Shown: positions 8,182 through 15,322, counted from the first letter of the stretch. The stretch is 34,451 bases of DNA from an uncultured Clostridia bacterium (GCA_947626135.1 CANQQZ010000022.1:1-34451); one strand, 5' to 3'. The notes: a model not told the origin generated them from the letters alone. Translations and numbers: made by a program.

Positions 8182-9936
8182 TTATTTAGTGTTCAATACC
8201 TCTTGATATATCTGTGCAAGCTCCGCGTCGTCCACGGTATAGCAATATTTATCGCGCATTACCCGAAGCAGTTCCATCGGTATCTGCAGCTCTCCGCCGC
8301 TGTCATGGCGGTCATTGAATGCCAGTATGGATATCCTGTTCCGCAGCATCTTTTCCAGCACGCGCGTAATGACTTCGCCGTTTTTCAACAGCTCCCGCAG
8401 ACTGCCCGGCACGGACAGCCGGTACATATCCGCCTCTATCTCTTCACAGCTGCGGTAATAGGAATCGCACACCGGATAGACGCGGATCTCGCCGTAGCCT
8501 ATTTCGGTAAATTCCCCGATGAACGCGCCGGAAAGTGCGGACACGTCTATCGGCTCGCCGCTTTTCGTGCGGAACCTGACGGAGCTTCCCATCTGCATAC
8601 AGTTCATTTGTGTCGCGTCGCAAAACATTCCCGAATCCATACGCTGACAGACGGCACTTTCGATGTACTTCCGTACTATCACAAGCTCGCCCTCCGCGCC
8701 GAGTTGCTTCTCTATGGCGCGTTTTAACGCGTCCGCGCCATACTCGTACATTCCCTTCTCGTCAATGCTGATAAACGGCGACGTGAGGAAAATATCAAAT
8801 TCGCGGCACAGCTGCTCCGGCTCCCTGCGCTCCTCCAGCGCGTCTATTATCCGAAGGCGTACCTCGCCGTAGCCTTCATCGGTGCAGCTCCCGATTGAAA
8901 ACACGGGATGAGCCTGTAGAAATTGGCAGAGCGGGCGTATTTTTTCGTCCTCAGCCTCGATATAGCCCCTGAAGCAGCAGCCCTCGGGAATCGCGCTCAT
9001 GGAGCGTTCCTCCCCCGATAACTCCGTCTCCGGTTTCGCGGGATATATCTTCACATCCGGCACCGAAAACCGCCGTATCGTCTGCGCCATCGGATCTGTG
9101 ATAAACTGTCCGTCCATGCGGACGGTCTGCACGGAAATGTAGCCTTCCGGCTCCGGCGCAAGACGCGAATGTAATACCGACTTATTCAGCTTTTCCAATG
9201 ACATGGAGACCGGCGCGGGGATCCCGCGTCTTTCCCCGAAGCTCGGATATGCGTTGGCTATCCTGTAATTCTCCGCGGAAAAGCCGTCCATATGATTTTT
9301 CAGATACTCCGCTAAAATTTCTCCCGGGATATATTTTTTTGTCTTTACACGGCGTTCATAAGGGGAGAATATGCAGGTAGGCGAGCAGGTTTCTATACAG
9401 TATTCCAGCCGACGGAAGCGTCCGCCCTCAGGCAGATCCCGCTTCGTTTTCTTCGGCGCAGCACTCCTGTCATTCCATGTAACCGAAATCTTCACCTCGC
9501 CCCTTACATAGTCGTCCGTATAGCCGAGTATGCGGACGCCGCTAAGTATTTCCTCGATTTTCGCCCGGTCCTCTTTCTCCGCCTCAATGCTGCCCTCAAA
9601 AACAAGTCCCTCTGGTAAAAGCGAAAGCACCCGCTCTCCCTTCGGTCCTTCGATACGATAAGGCTCAATATATGCGCTCGTCACCATATTAACGGAGATC
9701 TGCTCATAGCGCAGCAGCGTATGTACGCCGGAGGCAATACCGGCATAGTCCTCAAGCCGTCCAAGCCCGAGCCGGACTCCGCAAAATTCCCGCAGCTCAT
9801 CACAAAACAGCGAGTACAGCGGGATATACAACAGCCCGAGCGGGTCCACATAGGCGGGAAGACCTCCGTCCTCTCTGCCCTTCCAGACCTCGTCAAGGCA
9901 AACCTTACTTAGTGTTTGGATTTTTATCTGTCCCAT
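8182..9936 (-). CDS. Multi-repeat Csx10-like RAMP (Cas5/Cas7-superfamily) protein
   Basis: This 584-residue protein has glycine-rich loops typical of RAMP (RRM-fold) proteins of type III CRISPR complexes. Two clearly related segments occur at about residues 108-150 and 317-362. Each opens PEGxxFxGxIEAE and ends near RGEVKI or GYGEVRL. A third glycine-rich segment lies at about 448-487 (ALSGAFIGEFTEIGYGEIRV). The stretch KKYIPGEILAEYL followed by IANAYPSFGERRGIPAPVSM (about 200-245) resembles the IPG and NAYP...PaPlS signatures of Csx10. In type III-D, Csx10 is the Cas5-like subunit capping the crRNA. The ATG at 9936 follows AAGGAGG and overlaps the Cas10-like gene by 13 bases. It is longer than ordinary Csx10 and no Cas7 gene is nearby, so it may stand in for several RAMP subunits or do something else. 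Confidence 0.65.
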   Translation of the reverse strand: MGQIKIQTLSKVCLDEVWKGREDGGLPAYVDPLGLLYIPLYSLFCDELREFCGVRLGLGRLEDYAGIASGVHTLLRYEQISVNMVTSAYIEPYRIEGPKGERVLSLLPEGLVFEGSIEAEKEDRAKIEEILSGVRILGYTDDYVRGEVKISVTWNDRSAAPKKTKRDLPEGGRFRRLEYCIETCSPTCIFSPYERRVKTKKYIPGEILAEYLKNHMDGFSAENYRIANAYPSFGERRGIPAPVSMSLEKLNKSVLHSRLAPEPEGYISVQTVRMDGQFITDPMAQTIRRFSVPDVKIYPAKPETELSGEERSMSAIPEGCCFRGYIEAEDEKIRPLCQFLQAHPVFSIGSCTDEGYGEVRLRIIDALEERREPEQLCREFDIFLTSPFISIDEKGMYEYGADALKRAIEKQLGAEGELVIVRKYIESAVCQRMDSGMFCDATQMNCMQMGSSVRFRTKSGEPIDVSALSGAFIGEFTEIGYGEIRVYPVCDSYYRSCEEIEADMYRLSVPGSLRELLKNGEVITRVLEKMLRNRISILAFNDRHDSGGELQIPMELLRVMRDKYCYTVDDAELAQIYQEVLNTK

Positions 9937-11489
9937 GTCCCTGCCTCCTTTCCGGAAATTATCCTGCGCGGCTGATAGGAGTTACTCAGCCGAAACGCGT
10001 CGTACCATACCGCATATCTCTCGGAATCTATTGTCACCATCGGCTCTCCCAGCATTTCACGCAATGGGTAGCCCTCCTCCTCGATACGCTCTATCAATAG
10101 CTCAAATTCGACCTTTCCCAGTGAGTACGACTCCGAGAGCAGCCGATAATATCGCTCCGGCAGCTGTAACCGTTCCAGCGCCTCCACACGTTCAAACAGC
10201 TTTTTATAATAGCGCGGCGAATCCTTTTGCTTCTCATCGAAGCTGTACGGCTCCAGCGACAGATGTACACCCTCCGCCGTGATATTTTCCGTTTCGCGCC
10301 GTCTCTCCACGGACTGAGGGCAGTCGGAATCCAAAAAGTCGAAATCAAACCAGTTGCCCGCCAGTCCGTCGATCTGGTTTTGTTCCCTTTTCGCTTCCTT
10401 CTTCGCGATAGAGCAGCAGTCGTCCGCGGCTCCGTGCGCGTTCACATACGATAACTCCGGCATGACAAAGGCAATTCCGCCGCATACGGAAATCCCGACC
10501 TGCATATCCGGCTCGTCCCATATCCTGTATGAATCAAGATGCTCCATCAAATGTCTCATGAACGGCACGGCGTAATGCGGCTCCGAAATGATGTTGATGT
10601 CGTCGCCGCCAAAGTGTGTGATCGAAATATATTCCGCAAACTCAGTGTCGGAGACCGATTCGTCAAAGTATACCGAGCGCAGCCATGACATGCTATCGCT
10701 GACCAGTCCGGCAAAAGCGGTGTCAATATTAGCGGCAATGCGGCGGCGCGCGCGTATCGCGTCCTCGTAATCACTGAACCGGCGGAGAATTTGCCCGATG
10801 ACCATGCCCATATTGTTTCCGTCAATGTGCATTGCCGCAAGGTACGTCCGCCCGCCCGGTCCCTTCGCCCCGTGAATGTGCCGAGCGCAGCCGAGGTTCG
10901 CCGCCGCTGCGCGCCGGATATCCGTGCTCTTCGATATGGCGTCTCCCTCCGCGTCGATTCGATATGCCGGCTCTCCGGTATTCTTCTCAACACGCGTCAC
11001 CGGAAGCGGCAGCAGCGGATGCGCCGTGGGGAAATCCGTCTTTATGTGATCCATTTTGCGATACAGCGCATTCAGATCGTCCGCGAATACGTCCGTTTTC
11101 TCCACCACGCTCACCGCCAGATCGATGCAGTAGCAGTGATCTAAGTGATAGCGTGATACCTTGTGGATGATCTTCTCGCACAGCTCGCCCGTGCGGAACA
11201 AAATCATAGCGTTGCCAGCCGCGTACATTATCAGCTGTATTTTTATCCTCGGATCAATAAACCACGGAATACGCCCCTCCGTATCGGAAAAGCTCAGGTC
11301 ATACTCCTCCTCCGCCAGCGGTTCGTCGATGTGATCTACGGCGTAACGCAAAGCGTCCATCATCACTTCCTTCAGGAACACGCTCGCCCCGATCACCGCC
11401 TCAAAATCATTCGCGTGAAAAATAAACTTCTGGATCTGGCATGTGTCGATCAGACAGAACACCTCTTTATCTTTAAGCCTTGCTTCCAT
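9924..11489 (-). CDS. Cas10-like GGDD palm-domain protein lacking an HD nuclease domain
   Basis: This 521-residue protein has the two-palm layout of Cas10. The N-terminus (IDTCQIQKFIFHANDFEAVIGAS, residues about 14-36) matches the IQxFIF...GAS start of the first palm. HIDGNNMG (221-228) is the acidic strand of the catalytic palm and FGGDDINII (293-301) is the GGDD metal site of cyclic-oligoadenylate synthesis. AKKEAKREQNQ (362-372) is the usual lysine-rich segment after it. No HD phosphohydrolase motif precedes the palm, so DNA cleavage is not expected. In type III systems Cas10 makes cyclic oligoadenylates from ATP when target RNA is bound. Its start (ATG 11489, AAGGAGAAG upstream) is 1 base from the preceding gene. 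It resembles Cas10 more than the smaller mCpol polymerases, but its trigger is unknown. Confidence 0.82.
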   Translation of the reverse strand: MEARLKDKEVFCLIDTCQIQKFIFHANDFEAVIGASVFLKEVMMDALRYAVDHIDEPLAEEEYDLSFSDTEGRIPWFIDPRIKIQLIMYAAGNAMILFRTGELCEKIIHKVSRYHLDHCYCIDLAVSVVEKTDVFADDLNALYRKMDHIKTDFPTAHPLLPLPVTRVEKNTGEPAYRIDAEGDAISKSTDIRRAAAANLGCARHIHGAKGPGGRTYLAAMHIDGNNMGMVIGQILRRFSDYEDAIRARRRIAANIDTAFAGLVSDSMSWLRSVYFDESVSDTEFAEYISITHFGGDDINIISEPHYAVPFMRHLMEHLDSYRIWDEPDMQVGISVCGGIAFVMPELSYVNAHGAADDCCSIAKKEAKREQNQIDGLAGNWFDFDFLDSDCPQSVERRRETENITAEGVHLSLEPYSFDEKQKDSPRYYKKLFERVEALERLQLPERYYRLLSESYSLGKVEFELLIERIEEEGYPLREMLGEPMVTIDSERYAVWYDAFRLSNSYQPRRIISGKEAGTWDR

Positions 11490-11490
11490 A

Positions 11491-12270
11491 CTACTTCTCC
11501 TTATATCTTTTTATTTGACGGTAGCGGACGAAACGATACTCATAGTTTTTTACGATCGTACCGTCCTCCCCCGTTCTTTCCTTCGCAATGCGGCTGCTGC
11601 ATTTTACTAAAACCGTATAGCCCTTTCTGAGAATGGCGTCCGCCATCAGATAGAACGTCCAAAAAGAGCCGTCCAAAAGTATTGCCGACGGACGTATCTC
11701 ATCGATCCGCGCGAGATATTCCCTTGCCTTCGCGAAGCGCTCCTCAAAGGTCTCCCCGTCGATCATTTTTACAGACAGATCCATTACCCTGCCGTATGCC
11801 TCCGCCTCCCGCGCTGCGGTCTCATCCCACATGCTGCTCGGATAATTCGCGCTGCAGTTCAGGAATACACGATTTTTCTCTTTGATGACATTAAGCTCAT
11901 CGGGAAGAACCGCATAATCCAGAAAACGCAGGAAGTCCAGCGTGGCGGTTCGCCGCGTCGTTCCGTTTTCCATCGGTCCCGTCACAAGCTTCAGGTTGGA
12001 TTCCGTGCTTAGTACGCGCACTCTTTTCCTTAAAAGCAGATCCGTCATGGCAAAGGCAAAGCAATATTCGCCCGCCAAAAACACAGGATTTGCCGTGTCC
12101 CACGGGAATTTCCTCCGATAGCTCTCCACAAGCGCGAGGATCTCCTCCTCCGACATCTCCGGAGCAATGCCCGGGAACGCAATGTCCCTGACTTCTCCCC
12201 AGATATTTGCCGCGTCCCGCTGTTTTTGCGGCCAGTCCGCGCTTGGATGATTGCTGAAATTGATAAGCAC
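11491..12270 (-). CDS. Tandem-duplicated Csx15/Csx20-like protein (possible ring nuclease or cyclic-nucleotide sensor)
   Basis: The 259 residues are two divergent copies of one domain. Copy 1 (1-122) runs LINFSNHPSADW ... GEVRDI ... PVFLAGEY ... LLLRKRVRVLSTES ... NGTTRRTATLDFLRF. Copy 2 (about 132-255) runs FLNCSANYPSSMW ... GRVMDL ... AILLDGSF ... AILRKGYTVLVKCSS ... DGTIVKNYEYRFVRY. The order of an N-terminal NHP/NYP-W motif, a hydrophobic G(E/S) strand and a final (D/E)G...F.R(F/Y) strand recalls small Rossmann-like Csx15/Csx20-type CRISPR accessory proteins, some of which degrade cyclic oligoadenylates. The start is GTG at 12270, with GGGAG 11 bases upstream; two nearby ATGs (12281, 12277) are in other frames. 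It precedes the Cas10-like gene by one base. The family call is tentative, but the duplication is clear. Confidence 0.5.
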   Translation of the reverse strand: MLINFSNHPSADWPQKQRDAANIWGEVRDIAFPGIAPEMSEEEILALVESYRRKFPWDTANPVFLAGEYCFAFAMTDLLLRKRVRVLSTESNLKLVTGPMENGTTRRTATLDFLRFLDYAVLPDELNVIKEKNRVFLNCSANYPSSMWDETAAREAEAYGRVMDLSVKMIDGETFEERFAKAREYLARIDEIRPSAILLDGSFWTFYLMADAILRKGYTVLVKCSSRIAKERTGEDGTIVKNYEYRFVRYRQIKRYKEK

Positions 12271-12291
12271 CGTGCATTCATCTCCCGTCTG

Positions 12292-13632
12292 TCAGATTTT
12301 TTTGGTTTCCCAGCGACCGGAACAGTAGCGGATCAAATGAGACGTGGCAAGCAGTGTCTGAGCCAAAAGCGTTCCGGTCCAGATTCCGTATATGCCTATA
12401 TGGAATACCAATACAAATAATGAATCTATTGCAATATTGAATACACCGAACACGGCTGTCGAGGAAATCAGCGTATAGCGGATGTCTCCGCAGCCGCGCA
12501 GTGTACCGCTGAATATGATCTGCACGATTTGTATCGGCACAATGACCGCGATAATGCGGCATATTTTCGCACCAATCGTAAGCACGGACGCTTCGGTAAA
12601 ATAAAAGCCGAAAAACTCATCGCCGAACAGCAGAATAAGCCCTGAAACAGTGACGCCCAGCGCAAGCCCCACGATCTGGCAGCGAATGGTATATCGCCTC
12701 GCCAGGGGAATATCCTTGCTTCCCATCGCGTTTCCAGACAGCGTCACGGCGGCTGTCTGCATACCCAAGCCAAAGGCAAAGGCGAGATTCATAAGCGACA
12801 TGCCTATCTGATGCGCCGCGAACGCATCCGTTCCGGTCTTTGCCGCGAGAACGCCGATATAGAGAAAAGCAAAGCGCTTCAATATATCCTCGGACATGGT
12901 GTTAGCGCCCATATTCATTGTCGCCGTAGCCGCGTCCCTGGAGATCCGGCGCCCGCACGCAAATAACAATTTCCCGAGCGTTATGTAATTTTTCTTAGAA
13001 ATCAGCGAACAAAGGGCAATACCGAAGGATACAGCGTAGCCTGTTACCGTGGCGATCGCGGCTCCCGCCACTCCCAGCTTTGGCATACCGAAATGCCCGT
13101 ATATAAGACAATAATTCAAAATCACGTTGACCGCCGTGCCGGTAGCGTTGGAGATCATGGCGATACGCGTATTTTCGCAGCCCCTCTGTATTGCATTGAG
13201 CATCATCGTCAGCGAATTGAAAACCAGACCGCCCAGCACAACGCTGAAATATATTGCCGCCGCGTCCTTTGTTTCCGCGTTTCCGCCGCAGAACATGATG
13301 ATCTGTTTGCCGAACAGCACACAACCGGCTCCCACCAGCAGCGAATAGACCGCCGCGATCAAAATCGCAAAGCGGGCTATTCCGTGCGCCTCCGCTTCAT
13401 TGTTCTCTCCGCGCCTCCTGGCGATCAACGCTCCGACCGTTGAGTTCAGCGCGAAAATCGGCGCCATCAGAAAATACATCGGCTGAGCCGTCAGTCCCAC
13501 CGCAGCCACAGCCGAAGTACCGAGCGCCGACAGCATATATGTATCGATCATCTGCGCGAGGACCGTGAATACGCTCTCAAAAACCGTCGGCCACGCCAGC
13601 TTAAATGTCTTTTTCAGTGTGTCATCCTTCAT
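12292..13632 (-). CDS. MATE-family multidrug/metabolite exporter, first gene of the Cas10-like operon
   Basis: This 446-residue protein has about 12 hydrophobic segments and typical MATE sequence, such as the N-terminal LAWPTVFESVFTVLAQMIDTYM and the second-half AAHQIGMSLMNLAFAFGLGMQTAAVTLSG. MATE proteins are cation-antiport exporters in the cytoplasmic membrane. The ATG at 13632 follows AGGTGGG. The next gene, the Csx15/Csx20-like protein, begins 21 bases downstream without a terminator, and the only recognisable promoter lies upstream of this gene, so it is probably the first gene of the five-gene operon. It may be an ordinary exporter that shares a promoter, or a membrane component working with the Cas10-like proteins; the sequence does not decide this. 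It is distinct from the second MATE protein at 16800-18563. Confidence 0.9.
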   Translation of the reverse strand: MKDDTLKKTFKLAWPTVFESVFTVLAQMIDTYMLSALGTSAVAAVGLTAQPMYFLMAPIFALNSTVGALIARRRGENNEAEAHGIARFAILIAAVYSLLVGAGCVLFGKQIIMFCGGNAETKDAAAIYFSVVLGGLVFNSLTMMLNAIQRGCENTRIAMISNATGTAVNVILNYCLIYGHFGMPKLGVAGAAIATVTGYAVSFGIALCSLISKKNYITLGKLLFACGRRISRDAATATMNMGANTMSEDILKRFAFLYIGVLAAKTGTDAFAAHQIGMSLMNLAFAFGLGMQTAAVTLSGNAMGSKDIPLARRYTIRCQIVGLALGVTVSGLILLFGDEFFGFYFTEASVLTIGAKICRIIAVIVPIQIVQIIFSGTLRGCGDIRYTLISSTAVFGVFNIAIDSLFVLVFHIGIYGIWTGTLLAQTLLATSHLIRYCSGRWETKKI

Positions 13633-13758
13633 TAATCAATCCCACCTGTTTTTATTCTTTTTGCAAAATACACAATTGCGCCGCAATTATGCACAGCGCC
13701 GAAAATACAGATAATTCTATTTCCCTTTTCTCTATTAAAAATAATAAGCATTCATTAT

Positions 13759-13787
13759 ATTTTACCACATATCCAATCATGCGTCAA
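13759..13787 (-). promoter_or_regulatory. Probable promoter of the MATE/Cas10-like operon
   Basis: On the minus strand, TTGACG (13787-13782) is followed after 17 bp by TAAAAT (13764-13759). Transcription would begin about 120 bases before the MATE start. The leader includes a small hairpin, AATTGC-GCC-GCAATT (13674-13688). A TATAAT at 13759-13754 is an alternative -10 but has no suitable -35. Confidence 0.55.
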
Positions 13788-13823
13788 CGCCTGTTCACGT
13801 CACTTAGAGTACGTTTCGTGCCA
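13788..13823 (-). promoter_or_regulatory. Copy of the shared activator element upstream of the MATE/Cas10-like operon
   Basis: The distal half-site TGGCACGAAACGTA (13823-13810) is identical over 14 bases to that upstream of the surface-protein gene. A degenerate second half-site, TGACGTGAACAGG (13802-13790), begins 21 bp away and abuts the -35 at 13787. The geometry is therefore the same as at 6986-7021. Confidence 0.55.
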
Positions 13824-13924
13824 AAAGAAATGCGCCGTATTTGAAAGGGTCGTTGACTGCTTATTGATAAAGAAAAATTATGATGTTTATATTTTAATAT
13901 ATTTTTTGGCAAGTGTAAATATTT

Positions 13925-14263
13925 TCAAAGCGGCAGTATGCTGACAACCCAAGGGTACAGATATATATGGTAATTGCGGCTTAACACAGAATAATCTTGA
14001 TTTTGCCACTCCTTCGAGCCGGTGCCGAACCCAACGTAAATCCCGTACTCGACGTTCGTGCCGATGATCGCGCTGTTACCCTCGACCGCGCTTGTAATGC
14101 TGCCCTTTAGCCGCCCCGTGTCCACCGGGCAATTATCAACCGCGTCCGCGCGGACGACTTCGCCCGCTTCCGCAAGCGCGTTTTGAAGCTTATCGCCGCT
14201 TATAAGATTTTGCAGACTGTTCATAACCCCGTCCAGCCCGTCAATGCTTATCTGTATTCCCAT
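13925..14263 (-). pseudogene. HK97 gp10-like phage minor tail/head-tail protein, C-terminally decayed
   Basis: The 112-residue frame begins MGIQISIDGLDGVMNSLQNL and contains VVRADAVDNCPVDTGRLKGSI and the start of the usual Y...YVxFGTGS motif. These are hallmarks of HK97-gp10-like phage proteins that join head and tail. After GTGS the sequence (KEWQNQDYSVLS...) no longer resembles the family and stops early, so the gene looks truncated. A GTGAGGAT ribosome site precedes the ATG at 14263. The first 60 bases of this region are repeated exactly at 14970-15029, and a decayed copy lies at 28619-28762 on the other strand. It is the last recognisable phage gene on this side, downstream of the orphan toxin-like gene and its terminator. 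Confidence 0.72.
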
Positions 14264-14280
14264 ATCCTCACGCTCCCATA
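14221..14280 (-). repeat. 60-bp exact direct repeat, copy 1 (gp10 start)
   Basis: This 60-bp stretch covers the start region and first 14 codons of the gp10-like gene and matches 14970-15029 without a mismatch. The two copies are 749 bp apart and delimit the orphan toxin cassette between them. Confidence 0.95.
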
Positions 14281-14281
14281 G

Positions 14282-14314
14282 AAAAACCGCCTTGATTTCT
14301 CAAAGCGGTTTTTT
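14282..14314 (-). terminator. Terminator after the PBECR-like cassette
   Basis: AAAACCGC (14283-14290) pairs with GCGGTTTT (14305-14312), with an inner TTGA/TCAA pairing. On the minus strand it ends in five T residues. It lies between the PBECR-like gene and the gp10 ribosome site, so it closes the toxin cassette. Confidence 0.8.
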
Positions 14315-14356
14315 GTAAAATTACTGTTTGGCAGGCGTCCCATTCTCCTGCATCTC

Positions 14357-14425
14357 TCAGGGCAAGCCCTTGTCATACCATCGGCGTGTGGACCGGACGT
14401 ATTCCTCCACCTCAAACAGCAACTC
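14357..14425 (-). pseudogene. Short phage-like protein fragment (possible head-tail connector end)
   Basis: Between the PBECR-like gene and the terminator, an open stretch reads ELLFEVEEYVRSTRRWYDKG then LP and stop. It looks like the C-terminus of a phage structural protein whose 5' part is missing; the AT-rich run just upstream has no start. A tiny frame follows (MQENGTPAKQ). I cannot assign it firmly. Confidence 0.25.
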
Positions 14426-14449
14426 TATTATATTATTATAATAACATAT

Positions 14450-14827
14450 TTATTCCGATTTGTAAAGTATTTTTTTGTTTCTTACCAGTCTGCGCCATTC
14501 CTTTTCATCTGTTTTCATAAATGTGATAATGGAGTTCTTAAAACTCTCGTCATCTTCCGGTGTAATTAATCGCAATATAGTTTTAAAGCTCTCGTCAACC
14601 TCCGGTACGTGTTTTAGAATAAGCGCTGTTTTTGGTCTGTTCCCGGCAAAAATATAGTCCGGAGCCTTTACAATTTCATGCAAATATTGACCGTAACTCT
14701 TATAAACATCCGGATGATTTTCCTCTGTATGTTTTATACGCTCATCTGTAATAACCACATCATCTGTAATTATATCTTCCGTAACGCATTTGTATATTTC
14801 CCTGTCAATTTTTCCTACAAAATTCAC
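14450..14827 (-). CDS. Orphan Mu F C-terminal PBECR-like nuclease (toxin) domain
   Basis: The 125-residue protein contains VVITDERIKHTEENHPDVY (about 23-41), then HEIVKAPDYIFAGNRPKTALILKHV. This resembles PBECR domains (phage Barnase-EndoU-ColicinE5/D-RelE-like nucleases), which usually form the C-terminus of phage Mu F head-morphogenesis proteins. The reading frame is open upstream through the Mu F linker (PAKSVDKSGGSGIIKAKNVETAVSG); the gene is thus a severed Mu F tail. The likely start is GTG at 14827, the first candidate after the promoter at 14889-14862, though its ribosome site is poor. No obvious immunity gene follows. Upstream, a one-base change in an A-run (near 14905) breaks the frame joining it to the gp10::MuF fragment. 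Nuclease activity is inferred from the family. Confidence 0.6.
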   Translation of the reverse strand: MNFVGKIDREIYKCVTEDIITDDVVITDERIKHTEENHPDVYKSYGQYLHEIVKAPDYIFAGNRPKTALILKHVPEVDESFKTILRLITPEDDESFKNSIITFMKTDEKEWRRLVRNKKILYKSE

Positions 14828-14861
14828 ACCGCTTACCGCCGTTTCGACATTCTTTGCCTTT

Positions 14862-14889
14862 ATTATACCACTTCCGCCGGATTTGTCAA
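14862..14889 (-). promoter_or_regulatory. Consensus promoter embedded in Mu F linker sequence (left cassette)
   Basis: TTGACA (14889-14884) and TATAAT (14867-14862) are separated by 16 bp. In the ancestral Mu F frame the same bases encode V-D-K-S-G-G-S-G-I-I. The 43-bp block around it (14902-14860) matches 27821-27863 at 38 of 43 positions, with both hexamers unchanged. It would drive the PBECR-like gene. Confidence 0.75.
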
Positions 14890-15012
14890 CGCTTTTTGCC
14901 GGCTTTTTACGTTCGCTTCCATCGCCGCCCGCTGCTCATCGCTAAGGCCCGCCTTCCATTCCTCGAACGTCATAACCCCGTCCAGCCCGTCAATGCTTAT
15001 CTGTATTCCCAT
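14863..15012 (-). pseudogene. Chimeric remnant: gp10 start fused to Mu F segment
   Basis: This 49-codon frame joins the first 14 residues of the gp10-like protein (MGIQISIDGLDGVM) directly to Mu F sequence (TFEEWKAGLSDEQRAAMEANVK). It then runs out of the Mu F frame (SRQKALTNPAEVV) and stops inside the -10 of the promoter. The Mu F part matches residues 59-80 of the protein at 15323-16717. The joint falls at a shared TCATA/ATGA sequence, so recombination at a short homology is likely. It has the gp10 ribosome site but is probably not a functional gene. Confidence 0.7.
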
Positions 15013-15029
15013 ATCCTCACGCTCCCATA
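14970..15029 (-). repeat. 60-bp exact direct repeat, copy 2
   Basis: This is identical to 14221-14280. It marks the recombination joint between gp10 and Mu F sequence. Confidence 0.95.
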
Positions 15030-15030
15030 C

Positions 15031-15055
15031 AAAAAGCACGTCCGAAAACGTGCTT
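15031..15055 (-). terminator. Terminator after the immunity-like gene
   Basis: AAGCACGT (15034-15041) pairs with ACGTGCTT (15048-15055). On the minus strand five T residues follow. It sits immediately before the second gp10 start, the same arrangement as at 14282-14314 and 28584-28608. Confidence 0.85.
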
Positions 15056-15073
15056 ATGTGCTATATTTGGTTA

Positions 15074-15310
15074 TTATTCATTTACAATTAATGTTTCACC
15101 GCTGAAATCTCCGCCGGTAAGCAATAACTCCGCCTTTGTTTTCCAATCTTCGGGATTAGTATAGTGTGTCATGCCTACGGATTCGATTACAAAAATATTT
15201 CCTTTTTCATCAGTAACGGTAAGTCCGTTTCTTAATTTCATGCAATCGCCTTCAACAGAAACAGCGGTTTTTCCGTTGAAAAGCATTTTGCTTAAAACCT
15301 TTAATGACAT
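15074..15310 (-). CDS. Small immunity-like protein paired with the Mu F toxin-like protein
   Basis: This 78-residue soluble protein (MSLKVLSKMLFNGKTAVSVEGD ... GDFSGETLIVNE) is not a family I recognise. It follows the Mu F-like gene directly: that gene's TAA lies within the AAGGAG ribosome site used here. The ATG at 15310 is preferred; a GTG at 15319 overlaps the ribosome site. A terminator follows. In polymorphic toxin systems, a small gene immediately after the toxin commonly encodes its immunity protein, so that role is inferred from position only. The other cassette on the right also has a 78-residue partner, but the two proteins are not visibly similar, as expected for immunity to different toxins. 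Confidence 0.6.
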   Translation of the reverse strand: MSLKVLSKMLFNGKTAVSVEGDCMKLRNGLTVTDEKGNIFVIESVGMTHYTNPEDWKTKAELLLTGGDFSGETLIVNE

Positions 15311-15322
15311 GATAATCACTCC

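Noticed and set aside
8170..8727. 185-codon plus-strand frame opposite the RAMP gene
   Set aside because: It lies antisense to a well-supported gene, has no convincing ribosome site and shows no family match.
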